Source of the DNA: Campylorhamphus procurvoides
Lineage: Eukaryota; Chordata; Aves; Passeriformes; Dendrocolaptidae
DNA: 64,000 nucleotides
Assembly (NCBI GenBank): GCA_013396655.1
Contig: WBMV01008590.1
Coordinates: 62,001-126,000 of the forward strand
Reading direction: 5' to 3'
Under the pieces are notes generated by a model. The model was not told the origin of the DNA. It worked only from the letters and a program-made list of their open reading frames with translations, and ran no database searches. The translations under genes were made by a program, and so were the position numbers. This document shows positions 1 to 12,632 of the stretch, piece by piece (the stretch's first letter is position 1; each line of letters begins with the position of its first letter).

Positions 1-3000
1 AGCCTAGAGAAGAGAAGGTTCCACAGGGATTATCTAGCTTCTTGTATAAATAATAGCCCACAAATCATCCCCATAATTTCTGATAATACCTTTTTGAATG
101 CCTGAGTGCAGACTTTTAACTTACCATTATGTTCAGCTGGATACCAGCATATGATTTACATGGGGCAAATGAAAGGATGTTCAAATAAAGTCTTATTTTT
201 CATAGTAGAATGAGCTCTTAAACACCAGGAGTTTTTGTTCATCTTCATGCTCCCAAATATTTCCTACTCTTTCTAAAAATGTAACTAATGTTTAGATCCT
301 CACATGCAAAGTTATGGTTGTTCCTTTCAGACTTTTTATTACGATAGCATGAAAAAAAAGTACTATTAGCTGATAAAAAATGTTACCAGAAAACTATAAT
401 TTTATAACACACACATAGATGGTGATACAGGACAATAACAACATTGGGAAAGAGAGCTCAGATAAAAGTAATCTGTTAGAGCATTTGATATTATCTCATG
501 AAATTTTCTGTGGCAGATTAAGCCAACTGCCTGTGGATAGAAAAACTATCTGAACTGAAAGCTGCATGAAACAGTGGTGATTCATTAACGATGGTGATTA
601 ATTAACAGTTGACTGAGTTAAGAGAGCAGGAGGCCTGCAAGCTGGCAACAAAGTTGCATAAATAAGCTGGAATGCAGGCAAAGTTCCTGACTATGAACTT
701 GTTTTAGGCTGTGAAGTTATTAAAATCTCAGATAGCAAAAGTAAATATGAAGTAGGAAAAAAAGAGAAACTGGATAATCTGAATGGTATCATTCAACTGC
801 CAGTGATGTTATTGTTGCATTTTCATTAGCACTTCAGAATAAACTCACATTTTATATAGATGTGGAATTAAAGTACAATGTAAAAATTAATAAATACATC
901 ACCTAAATGGACAGCCTGAAGCAAGAAGAAAGACAGGAACAGCCTTTTTTGCACACAGGGTATGTCAAGGAATGCAGCAAGGCAGCTAAGGATAGAGTGC
1001 ATGATTACCACTCAGGCTGTTTTGCCAGCTGAGGATAAGACAGTCTTCACTGTCATTTGCCTCCGTAAACAAATGTGGCTTTAGTGACAAATCAACAACT
1101 TCCTCTGTCTCTGCAGAATGTGACTCTCAGTGTCACTCATTCATGGTTGTATTGAAATAGAGCACACATAAAATGTCTGTGCTGCAGATATGTGGGGTTT
1201 TTAATTGTCCTTTATGTCTGATGACTGGAATACAAGTTTGACATTATTATTTGGCTTTAGTGCTTTCTCTCCAGATCACTGTCTTTTGAGATATCACTTT
1301 AAAAACACCTCATGTCACCTTGTATTTCTGTATGAAATAGAGAAACACTCCTTTTTTACATTCAACATGCATTAAATATATTAAAAACTCAGGTGTCAGA
1401 TTCAAGAAGTTGTTACAGCAGCAGTTATACTTGAACCTGTTATGTGTAATACATACGAAGTGCAGGGAGAACAGACTTGCTGCATAGTAATTTTGGATGA
1501 TTCCTTAAAAAAAATTGTTCATGTGGCTCAAATACACCCATGATAAAATAGATGTCTAAGAACATATTAGCAGAGTGCTGGGATATTACATTTAAAATGT
1601 CATTGTCTTCAATCACTTTAAAAAAAATGTTTAGACATTCTAAATAACAGGCCTGATTAATAATAGCACCAAAAGAGGTTTCTGTGTTTTTTGTTCAAAT
1701 GCTGATTTCTTACAGGACTGCCAGCTAAAATGCATTTCAAACAAGAGATGGGCCCAACAACATACCTTAGAGAAAAGTTTTATTCTGGGTGTCCCAGACT
1801 TTCTACAATCATTATCTTGCTTTTGCTTGGTAGCAGAGTAGAATTCATAAGAACTGGAGCGGAGACAGGGAGTTTTATGGATAACTCAGCTGTGAAGCGT
1901 GTATTTGGTCTTTTGCATTTAAGGGCAAGTAACTGCAAATTCTTTTAAACCAAGAGTAGAGCCCCAGTTGAACCGCAATTTTTATTACAAAGATTTCCAG
2001 AGTTTTAGACTCTGCTGTCTCTGACCCTTCAACATCTTTTAAGGAGGTGGACTGGAAACTAATAAAGCCACTCAAGATCTTTCTGGATTTGAATTTTAAA
2101 TGGTATGTTTTCTGTTGATACCTTTTTTCAGTATTGCAGTAAGAGAAGAGGTTCATTACCGAGGGGCTATTACATTTTTTTTCTTAGCAATCACTTTTGC
2201 ATAAGATCCCAGTCTATGGCATTCAAAACCTAAGCCTTCAGTCACATCTCCTGAAGTTCAACCAGCTCACTTCATGGCCATCCCTTTCATGTCTACACAA
2301 GGCTTACTTACTATACATTTTCTTAGAATTTTTAGTCCCATTTTTTTTAATTAGGTATTCTAAATTTCGATATGCTGCTGTTTAAAATTACTCCCTCATC
2401 AGACTTGACTTCCCCTTTGTTCTCTTTAAATATATATATTTAATAGCTCTTTTCTGATGATTTCTGATACTGGCTTTTTCTGGTCCTGCTAAAGTCTGTT
2501 ACTATAAGTGGCATAAATATTCTCTATATTAGAAGATGAGGTCTTGCAATCATCTCCATATTCCACCAGATTTAGGCAAGGCATTTCAGGATCACCTCAT
2601 AATATTGAGTCATTGTCAAAAAATATCTACTGAAATCCAGTGAATATTGAGATTATAAAATTTGTTGTCACAAGATGTTACTGAAAGTTGAAGTACAAGT
2701 TGATTCAAAAGGCAAGTATATTGATACAGAAGAGGACTGTTGACAACACAGAAGTGGATGAAAAGTCTAGCATAGGAACCCTTAAGCTGCAAATTTTTCA
2801 TGGTTGAGATAATATGCCTGTCTGTCTTTTATTCTAACACTAATTCTAACAGCATCCAGAGTGGTGATTGTGACATACAGAGCTAAATGGATATATGCCA
2901 TGATTGTTATGTCTTTGTTGTCTTAATGTAATTGGTTGAGTCATAACACAGCTATTGATCAATAATAATAAAATTCTATCAGGCTCATTTTCTAAGTAGA

Positions 3001-6000
3001 AATGCAAAAGAGTGTCAACTTGCTTTGTAGAAAAGGTCAATACTTATCAGTTTTAACCTTCACGCATTTTTAATTGCACTCCTACTTTCTTTTCATTGAG
3101 CATTGTTTAAATTCTCTGAAATAGCTGAAGTGGAATAAGGTGTCTAGATAAGCTACATAAACTGAGAGGACCTTGAAAAAAATCACCTATACTTCATATT
3201 TTTTGGCTGTCAACAATGTCAGGTGTCCTGAATTAGTCATATAACAAATGTAATTGTGTGCACCATACAGTTTTAATATTCTATGGCTCCTGTTGGCAGT
3301 ATTTGTTCCAGCAGTAGCAACAGAGGTCAGGACAGTGACAAACAGGACAGTGGAAATCTGCACATAAATGGACTAAGAGTTTACAAGGATCCTTCAAGCA
3401 TGAAATAGCATCTGAGAGAGGAAAAATATGTATTTCCTACAGGGGATATGTCCCTCCATACTGAAATACGGAGGGACTTTATTTCATGTCATGAAATAAA
3501 GCCTATAAATATGGTGCTTTTTCTGCATATTTTCAGTGTGCAAAATAAGTTCCAGGACAGTCCCTTGTGATTTTTCCTTATGTGTTGCCAGTAGGCAGAG
3601 TGGAATACTTGACTGCTGGGTTGCATAGCTACCATAAAATTGTCATCTTGTCAGCTAATGAGTTACAGCCATTCAAGTCTTAGTCTATGTTTTTAGTATT
3701 ACAATGTAGTTCTACTTGATCATAGGGAGTTTGTATGTCAATGGAAGTTAGACGAACCAAGAAGTATAAAGAGGTCCTATTAACTCATTGAGAAGTATGT
3801 GGAAGTATAATAAGTACAGAATAAGAAGTATAGAGAAGTCATATTTTTCTGCATGGTTTAAGTTCTGTAGTCTAAATCAATATTGTGATGAGGACAAGCC
3901 TTGAGGCAGCACCCATGGACTCAAGCTTGGAACATGCATGTTGGCCAACATTTGATGCACTATTGGTATGAATGGCTCCTGTGTTAATATATCAAATTTA
4001 GAGAGCACAATCATCATGTACAAAAGTGTAAAAAAAAAAAAAGGATGTGCTCTTTCCCTTTCAATACTAAGTCTTATTTAAAGGTCCTTAAGAACTCAGA
4101 AACATTATTAAGGAGACTTTAGTCTGGTTGGTTACAGAAAAAAAAAACCTCACAAGAGACATCAATTTTGCATGACAAAACTATGCAGTTTATATAGTGC
4201 AAAGCACAGAATAAATCTCATAGCAATCCAGTCAGATCTACATTTGGGTAAACATCCTAAGCAGCCCTTTCTCTGAAATTTGCTACAGTCTTTGAGCTAG
4301 AGCTATACCTGCACAAATATATGATATTCACATTGAGGGTGGGGGGTAAAAAAAAAAAACAAAAACTGAAGATATATGAAGATTGAATTGTCACAAGCTG
4401 TTCTTGCAGAAGGTGGCTAGTGCATATTAGTATGTTAGCACAAGAAAGTTTTTCCTTGCTGAAACAACTCTGAGGCTAGCAGAAAAAAAATCACTCTCTG
4501 GAGCCATAAGGATAACATCTTTCACAAGTACTTACTTGAAGGCACAGCTTAAAAAAAAAGGGGGGGGGGAGGAGGAATAAAAGAGGAAAATAAAAAGAAA
4601 GAACCAGTTCTTCCAGCAGAGGCAGTAGCCCACATTTAAAAGAACCAGAGTAAAATCTCAGTTGTGTGGAAGCCAAAGTTGAAGATACTACTGGCTTCAC
4701 TGGAACCACTCTTTAATCCCTGGAGTGTTTCAGAACATTCTTTTTTGCTGCACTTAGAGTTAACACTCACAGGGTCCTGACACCATCCGAAGATGAGCAC
4801 GTATAATTTGCATCATCTTAAGCAAGAGCAGTGTGGATATCTGAGGTGTCAGTGCAGGTCTGTATGTGTGGGATTAAAAAGAAAAGCTTAGGTTACAACC
4901 CTGAGCCTGAGAGATTTTCTTTGATTTGCTTTCCCATTCATGAGCTGATCAAATCTACTACAGCCATGTGGGAAATTTCACGAGCTTCTTTGCAGACAAA
5001 ATGTATTTTGCTATATTTAATATAACTCCCAGGTGCCACAAAAATTTGGGATATGCAGCCTGGAAAGAGCACTTATTAAAGGCAACCATGAGCTCCTCTC
5101 TGTGGACGCAGCTCTCTAATGTTTTTCCCATTAAAAAGAATTCTCAGTCATGATTGGAGGAGTGATAATTATCTAATTGCTATGTGATACACTAAGTGTT
5201 TATTCTGGCTAATTTATTTTTTAAATAAAGTTGATAATTTACAGCCATACGTACTCATTTCTCTTAAACTTATTTAAGTAATCAGGAGGCAATTTGAAAA
5301 GAGTGCACTTTAATGATGCACATTGTTATGCACAATACTTTTCATTTTTGTTTGCAAATGATAAATTATTAAGGAGTTTCTCACTGCAGTCTTGTAGTTG
5401 CTTAAAATGTCAGTAAGACAGGAATTTTATTTTTTGACTGGATCTCTAAAATTAGGATGAGTCTAAGATGTTCCATCCATTCAATTTGTGTTGCTTATTC
5501 TTAGCCCTGAAAAGAGGAGGGAAAAAAAAACAATTAAAAAGCCACAAAGATTATGAAAATATACTAATACATGTACTTACAAAACAAATATACAAAAGAA
5601 TCCCGGAACTATAATGTTTATGTTTGCTTTTTCAGGTAAGCTATGAATTTGAGGGAACTGTCCTTTTTATATGACAGGCAATATAAAGATTGTAATACAA
5701 TTTTAGTGATCAAAGGTAACTATCATCTATATTCTCCCTTTTAGATAAAGAAGAAAATGAAAAAATAATTTATCTATAAAAGGGCCGCTATCCGCTTATT
5801 TAGCAGTCACAACTTAGTAGTTGACTGATAAAGGCAGCTACTCAACAGGCCCCCACTGGAAAAATGAGTTGCAGTTCATGTATTTGCACATGTGGTAAGT
5901 TACAAGAATGAGTTCTAGCACATGAAATGAGTTACAATAAGGAATGAGATACATGTTCACAAATTGCAGGAACATTTTTGTGCATGGAAGAGCCAAAAGA

Positions 6001-9000
6001 TGAATGATGATGGTCAAATTCAGGTCCCTAGCTTGTTTTTTTTTAAACAGAGACTGTCCATTTGGAGATAATGGGTGTATTTTTATGAGTATATGTGTGC
6101 CTCTCTCTCTCTCTGTTAATATCTGAATGTCTGTTAATCTGTCTTCGAGTGCTCTTTGCTGAGTTGGCCTTGAAGCTTGTTTGAATATTGTAACATTTTA
6201 TTTATTTTTAAAAAGAGGAAATACCTTTTTTCCCCCCCAACAACTAGAGTACCTGCCATTCTGAGTACCACACCAACCCTTTCTAACCTCTTTCTGGCAT
6301 TTGGGAACTATATAAGCTCTCTAAACTCTTCTCTTGTGGCACATTATCTTCATCCTATCCATGTTATATGACTTGTCTGCACAGAGGAAATCTTGATGCA
6401 ACTGCAACAGATAAATCATACACTATAACAAAAGGACCTTTGTGTACTGCCGTTCATATAGGTTTGTGAAATGAAGCAAACTAAAACAACCAGAGCAGGC
6501 TTAGAATTGTGTAACTATTCTGTATCACAAAAAAACCCACAGTTTGGAGAACATCCAGAATTGTTCTGCCAAAATATATATGTTATTTTTTTTACCTCAC
6601 TATGTTTGTACATAATAAAAAGAAATTCTGCATGTATTTTTATGAAGCATACAGAAGCATACAGAAATCTCTATGGTAAATTATCCAAGAATTTGAAAGT
6701 ATAATCTTATGGTACATCAGGTACAAGAACAATAAGTTGAGTGTTTGTGGACTGTTAGTGAAGTAAAATTTGAACTCAGTTTAGCTAAGGAATTGGCTTT
6801 TTACTGTCTCTTACTGTACCTATGGGTTAAGAGACAGTCACTCATTTACAATTTACACATCTTAATTTTCAAAGCATATACTTCTGGAAAAGAGAAAATA
6901 AGAAAACAACATATGAGTATTGGGGAAGTGTGGGTGGAAAATACACAACACAAAACAAAAAATACTTTCAGTTTGTGCTAGCTTAATTTTACTTTGCCTT
7001 GACTTAAGTTTTAAAAAATATTTTTAAAGTAAAAATATTTGCCTGCATTTTTCCTTGCACTTTTTTTCACTGCTTTCTGCTTCAGGGCATGTAGCATGTG
7101 GCCTCAGTTGTCCAGTTCTTCACAAATGCTTAAAGCTGTGGTAAAATTATGTTTTCTGTCAGGGTTGGAGAAAAAGAGGTTGCAGAAAAGCCATAAAAAT
7201 TACATTACAATTTGAAGTATAACACATGGAATGGGAGAGGCACTATGCACCACACATAAAATTCAGGTTTCTGTATGTATTTCAGGATAAGTGAAAGAAG
7301 GACCACATTGTGCAGCTCATATATCTACCAAAGTACAATTATTGAATTCAGAAAATTGAATATATAAATGCACATTGGAAATACAGCCTTAAGTACAAAA
7401 AAATCCATCAGTCCTTAAGCCTTATTTAATATTCAGGTCCTGGGTAGTTCACATAGGGCCATATTCTAAAGTCTTTATCCAGCAAGAATCTCTTTACCTA
7501 GAAATCAACAAGAGTTTTGTCGATTTAAGAAGTCTAGGATTTGTACAGTAGGGAATAGTTTCCTTGATAAGTTAGAGATGTATCCTCCTGGTGTACAGGG
7601 AACAATCTATAAAGACACTTCACTATTTGCAACTGTTTCTTTTTCCCATCTATTCTTCTTTCTGGAATATATTCTCTGATAATTACTATATCTTCTTTTG
7701 CTGCCATGTGGTATGCATGAAGCATAAATAAAATCCAAGTTGAAAGCAAGACATATAAAGATAAAAAAACAGTGTTCTATCAGCTAGCTGCATGAAAAAA
7801 AAAAAAAAAAACTGAAAACTAAAGCTGAAGGATTTCTTCAGTTCCAGAAAGATCAGCTCAGCATACCTATTACAGTCTGAAGTAGGAATGTCAGAGAGGT
7901 AAAACTTTAGACAGTGATTTATTCTTGACACATGAGGTGCAAGGATATATTGTGGAATACAAAAGCTTACAAGGCTCTCAGGGTAGCACTGAATGACATT
8001 TTGTTTACAGGGAGCTGGACAGAACAAAATTTTTCCAAGTTCTAGATTTGATGGAAACCTTTTAAAAAATAGAATTGCATTTTGCTGACCTGTTTTTTGG
8101 GTGGGTTTTTTGAACATATCTGAAATTTCCTACAGATTTAGAACACATAAGTGCAATATCTTTAGCATACTGGTAGCTGCTGGAAAGTTTCTTTGAGCAT
8201 CTGCTTGTTTAAAATTTGTATGTTAAATTAAGCCTTTAAACCCATGTTGAAAGGGACTGTTGCATTGCTGGTTCTACGTATCTTTTGAGTTTGTACCCTC
8301 TTAATTATTTTCGTCCATATTTACTGAGAGCCTGTAAGGAAGACCAAAATGAGCATAAAACCTGCTCTACATCCTGGTCTCCTCTCCTACCCCATTCAAT
8401 GACATTACAGAAAAGGGTAATTTCATGAATGTATAAATCCAAATGTGGAAAAGGTATTTAACCTAGATAACATATGCAATGGAACTAATACTTAAAAGGC
8501 AGCTAATGAGTTTCCTTGATTAAGTACAAACTGGCACTTTGAAGATGCTTTATCAATATGTCTTGTAGAAACTTGGGATTCTGTGACTGCCTTTGTACAG
8601 TATTTCTCATTTGTACTACTCAAAATTCTTGTTGATTTCCTGGTTGGTTGAAAATCCAAGGAACTGTATCTCTGCCTAGGTTCAATGATTTATGGATGAT
8701 ATGCTAGCTCTTTTTCTGTCCACCAACCTAACCTCACAGCAGCTTACAACCTGCAGTGTCATTAAAGACACTTGTTATTACTCTTTTTTAAGCCCAACAG
8801 TTGCACTTGCTCTTGATTCTTTAAAAAAGTCAATTGTGACAGTAACTATGATGTATACTTTCCATTTTTAGAGGAGACGGAATTCTGCAACGCTGTTCAT
8901 CTATCTGATTCCCTTGTAGGCTTTTCACCTACTGGTGTAAATTATTTTTCAGAAAAATACCTCTTTAAAGTAAACATGGATATAGGAATATTGTATTGTA

Positions 9001-10109
9001 TGTGTACACTTGTGTGTATGTCCAGCTTTCTCTTTTTATAACATTGCTCTGTGCCTGAGGTTTTTTCTCTCTATATTGCATACATCTGCTCTCTTTCATC
9101 ACATACCCTTCTATAGGTTAGTCTAATTCAGAAACTTCTATGACACTCAATTATGACACTTTATGACACTGGGTAAATTGTCAGATTGAAAGGAAAAGTT
9201 TTTGAAAACCCTTTTTATCAAGGTTATTATATTATCTGCTTACAAATATTTCTGACTTTTCCATTTAAACTGTAAATATATATGAGTTAAACCATTTCTC
9301 TACTAGACCTTTCTAGATCTGCCAAGGCATTATTTTTATTGTGACATTTTATGAAGAGTGCAATTTTTTAGGGTCTTAATTTTGACTGTTTTAATTTACT
9401 GGAAACTTTTATGTGAAACATTATTAGAAAATAGTAACTGAGAATAAAATTGATCTAAATAAGATAGGAATTATTTCATGTATATTTGAATGTTTATATG
9501 GTTCTCTTCCACCTAACATAGAAGAGTTTTTACAGAAAATTTACCATATTATGGTGTTGAACAGAAGCATAAAGTGATCATCACAGTTGGAAAGTATTCA
9601 GGGAACAAGAACACACCCTGTTCCTTCGGCCCTTTCCTGGAGAGTGGGAAGGAGTTGCTGATGGAAAGGCAGAAGACAGAAGACTCCTTCCTCCTCTTCT
9701 AAAAGTCAATTTGCAGACCTTGGTAATAGGACTGCCAATTGCCTAGTATGGCAGGGTGAATCTAGAAAACCCTATGTTTGTGTGGAAAATTCTGCCTTCA
9801 ATATCTGTGTGCATAATTAGCTACTATTTCTCTCTCATTCTGAATTTTCTTGCATTTTATCATTTAGCTTTTCAAATTCACAGGGGTTAGCCTTGGCTAA
9901 CGGACCAACTCCCTCTGAGCTGCTCAGTCACTCACTTTCCTCAGCAAGACAAAAGGAGAAAAAGAAAGCTCATGGGTCAAGACAGTGAGAGCACTTGTTA
10001 ATTACTACTGTGAGCAAAACAGACTTAATGTAAGGACAATTATTGTTAATTTATATTCAATTAAACCAGATGCAGATAGTGAGAAATGAAGACAAACGTT
10101 AATGTCTCT
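1..10109. other. AT-rich unique DNA, no gene recognised
   Basis: I see no recognisable exon, RNA gene or full transposon here. Short open frames on both strands lack family motifs or codon structure and look like chance. Simple sequence includes an A13 run at 4030-4042, A9 followed by G10 at 4551-4569, (CT)7 at 6101-6114 and A17 at 7795-7811. There are also two tandem copies of a 10-mer at 6646-6665, and three copies of TATGACACT at 9139-9147, 9152-9160 and 9162-9170. Bases 1-30 faintly resemble a CR1 fragment cut by the window edge, too short to call. Confidence 0.6.
3450..3501. repeat. Two adjacent perfect hairpins
   Basis: The first hairpin has 8-bp arms (GTCCCTCC at 3450-3457, GGAGGGAC at 3470-3477) with a 12-nt loop. 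The second is a near-continuous palindrome with 12-bp arms (CTTTATTTCATG at 3477-3488, its reverse complement at 3490-3501) around one base. They share base 3477. No flanking open frame or transposon end explains them. Confidence 0.75.
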
Positions 10110-10455
10110 CCTGCTTCTCCCAGGCTCAAATGTACTCTTTCACTCCTATATCCTTCCCCTGCCCCCAGCAGCAGAGGAAGGATGGGGGATAGGAGACTCC
10201 ACAGTCAGCATATAATGGTTGCTGGTCTCTCTGCTGTTTCTTCCTTCTCATACTTTCCCTCTGCTCCAGCATGGCCTCCCCACAGAGTGCAGTGTTGACT
10301 GGTATGGTCTTGTCCACGGGCTGCAGTGGAACCTGAAACACCTGCTCCTCCTCCTTCTTCTCTGACCTATGTGTTCACACTGCTATTTCTCACTGCTTTT
10401 CTCCCTTGTCCTCTGTCTGCATGCCATTCTTTGCCTTTCTTAGTTACATTTAGGT
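10110..10455 (-). mobile_element. Degraded avian ERV LTR, left part
   Basis: Read on the minus strand, this stretch resembles the avian ERVL-type LTR family also seen at 51.6-53.0 kb. On the plus strand the characteristic repeated phrases 'CTGCTCCAGCATGG' and 'CCACGGGCTGCAG' occur near 10260-10325, followed by a CTCCTCCTCCTTCTTCTCTGACC block near 10345 and a TTTCTCACT block near 10385. It stops matching where the CR1 begins. The left boundary is uncertain, and the copy is much more diverged than the other LTRs here. No retroviral protein is encoded. The match is from memory of the family, so the call is moderate. Confidence 0.45.
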
Positions 10456-11151
10456 ACAAATCTGGAAGGTACAGGAGTAGGCTGTCCGACTGTACAGGAA
10501 GGTGAGCTGGCGGGGAAGATGACCAGCCTTGCTGGACAGGGAGCTTTTGTAGGGGAGAAAAAGAGTTTATCACCTTTGGAAAAAAGGGCAGGCAACTCAT
10601 GAAGTGTTTAATAATGCATTTAGGTCATGTAGAAAGAAAATCAGAGAGGTGAAAACACAATTTGAACTCAATCTTGCCACTTCTGTTAAGGATAACAAAA
10701 AGTGTTTTTATAAGTACATCAATAGCAAGAGGAAAATCTCCATTCTTTGTTCAACACAGGGAAGAACACAGTTACCAAAGATGAGGCAAAGGTTGAGGTA
10801 CCTAACACCTTTTTTCCCTCAGTTTTTAACAATAAGACAGGTTGTCTCCCAGGACAACTGGCCTCCTGAGCTGGGACAGAGGGATAGCGAGACAAATAGC
10901 CCCCTGTAATTCAGGTGGAAGCAGTTAGTGATCTGTTGAGCCACTTGGATCCTGACAAGTCTATGGGATCAGATGGGATCCATCCTAGGGTGATGAGGGA
11001 ACTGACAGAGGAGCTTGCCAAAGCCACTCTCCATCATTTATCAACAGTCCTGGCTGACTGGGATGGTCCTGGATGACTGGAAGTTGGCCAATGTGATGCC
11101 TATCCATAAGAAGGGCCAGAAGGAAGATCTGGGAAACCACAACCCATCAGC

Positions 11152-11676
11152 GTGACCTCACTATCTGACAAGGTTATGGAACAGACCATCTTGAGTGCAA
11201 TCACACAGCATCTACAGGATGTCTTGGGGACCAGGCCCAGCCAACATGGATTTAGGAGGAGCAGGTCATGCCTGACCAATCTGATCGCTTTTTATGATCA
11301 GATGACCTGCCTGGTGGATGAGGGGAAGGCTGTGGATGTAGTCTACCTGGACTTTAGCAAAGCCTTTGACACCGTCTCCCAAACCATACTGCTGGAAATC
11401 CTGGCAGCCTTTGAAAATGGCTTGGACAGGGGCACTCTCAGCTGGATTAGGAACTGGCTGGATGCCCGGGCCCAGAGTGTGCTGGTGAATGGGGCTGTAT
11501 CCAGCTGGCAGCCGGGCACCAGTGGTGTGTCCCAGAGGTCAGTGTTGGGCCCGGTTCTGTTTAATATCTTTATTAATGATCTGGATGAAGGGATTGAGTT
11601 TACCACTAACAAATTTGCAGATGACACCCAGCTAGGAGGTTGTGTTGACCTGTTGGAGGGTAGGAGGGCTCTGTAG
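11152..11676 (+). pseudogene. CR1 reverse transcriptase fragment
   Basis: This 174-residue open stretch is part of the CR1 ORF2 polyprotein, whose reverse transcriptase copies CR1 RNA into the genome. Recognisable motifs are [10 protein letters not shown] at residues 65-74 (first catalytic aspartate region) and FADDTQLGG at residues 155-163 (catalytic FADD box). Between them, residues 125-144 match the conserved GxxQGxxLGPxLF block, but the sequence reads [10 protein letters not shown], so the expected Gly after Gln is Arg. The frame ends at a TAG at 11674-11676, where CR1 copies normally continue. A further in-frame TGA follows at 11773-11775, and the rest lies in other frames. The ATG at 11152 is internal and not a true start. 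An overlapping minus-strand open frame is a shadow. Confidence 0.88.
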
Positions 11677-12083
11677 ATGGACCTGGACAGGCTGGAGAGA
11701 TGGGTTGAATCCAATGGTATGGGGTTCAACAAGACCAAGCGCCAGGTCTTGCACTTTGGCCACAACAACCCCTGACAGCACCACAGGCTGGGGACAGAGT
11801 GGCTAGAGAGTGGCCAGGCAGAAAGGGACCTGGGAGTGCTGATTGATCATGAGCCAGCAGTGTGCCCAGGTGGCCGAGAAGGCCAATGACATCCTGGCCT
11901 GTATCAGGAATAGCGTGGCCAGCAGGACCAGGGCAGCGATTGTTCCCCTGTACTCAGCACTGGTCAGGCTGCACCTCGAGTGCTGTGTCTAGTTCTGGCC
12001 ACCCCAGTTTAGCAAGGATGTTGAGGTCCTGGAGTGTATCCAAAGAAGGGTAACAAAGCAGTGGAGCGCAAGTCCTATGAGGA

Positions 12084-12386
12084 GTGACTGAGAGAGCTGG
12101 ACTTGAGAAGAGGAGGCTCAAAGGACACCTTATCACTCTCTACAACTGCCTGAAAGGAGGTTGTGTCCAGGCGGGTGTTGGTCTCTTCTCCCAGACAACT
12201 AGCAATAGGACAAGAGGACAGAGTCTTAAGCAGTGCCAGGGGAGGTTTGAGTTAGACATCAGAAAGAAGTTCTTTACAGAGAGAGTGATTGGACATTGGA
12301 ATGGGCTGTCCAGGGACATGGTAGATTCACCATCCTTGGAAGGGTTTAGGAAGAGACTGGATGTGGCATTTAGTGCCATAATCTAG
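12084..12386 (+). pseudogene. CR1 ORF2 C-terminal fragment
   Basis: The translation contains the CR1 C-terminal phrases [28 protein letters not shown] and HWNGLSRDMVDSPSLEGF. It ends at a stop (12384-12386) near the natural end of CR1 ORF2, followed by the 3' UTR and tail. It lies in a different frame from the reverse transcriptase segment upstream, so at least one net frameshift separates them. Relative to typical CR1 copies I read a small deletion near 11848, just before the ATGAGCCAGCAGTG phrase, as one likely cause. Not functional. Confidence 0.82.
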
Positions 12387-12470
12387 TAGATAAGATGATA
12401 CTGGATCAAAGGTTGGACTCAGTGATCTCAGAGGTCTTTTCCAACCCACTTGATTCTGTGATCCTGTGAT

Positions 12471-12632
12471 TTTCCCAGAATCACCACCACCTTGTCTACA
12501 AGGCTCAGCCATGCCCTGTGGTGAGCCTCTGGTAACTGATGATGTTCAGCAGAGGACAGTCCCGGTCTTTCGGCACAGAGGGCACCCTGCAGCCCCCATT
12601 GCCAGCAGCTGGACAGCTGCACTCCATACCAA
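12471..12632 (-). mobile_element. Degraded avian ERV LTR, right part
   Basis: Directly after the CR1 tail the sequence again resembles the minus-strand ERVL-type LTR. The segment AGAATCACCACCACC through AAGGCTCAGCC (12478-12510), and the phrase CACAGAGGGCACCCTGCAGC near 12574, correspond to positions downstream of where the left part stopped. Left and right parts together look like one LTR interrupted by the CR1 insertion. The end near 12632 is approximate. Divergence is high and the match was made by eye. Confidence 0.4.

Larger units (their letters stand above)
10456..12470 (+). mobile_element. CR1 LINE, 5'-truncated, about 2 kb
   Basis: This is a non-LTR retrotransposon of the bird CR1 family. 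It covers the linker before the reverse transcriptase, the reverse transcriptase, the C-terminal region and the 3' end. The endonuclease part is missing, as is usual for 5'-truncated CR1 copies. CR1-like coding is spread over three frames: a piece at 10604-10800, the reverse transcriptase at 11152-11676, and the C-terminus at 12084-12386. The copy therefore has frameshifts and cannot move by itself. The 3' end carries the family's short tandem tail, here TGATTCTG then TGATCCTG then TGAT at 12451-12470. The 5' boundary is approximate (10450-10500). No target-site duplication is visible, which is normal for CR1. Confidence 0.9.

Noticed and set aside
1..30. CR1 fragment at the window's left edge
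   Set aside because: Only about 20 bases resemble CR1 and the element would be cut by the window edge; too short to support.
11343..11768. 141-codon minus-strand open frame
   Set aside because: Shadow of the CR1 reverse transcriptase on the opposite strand.
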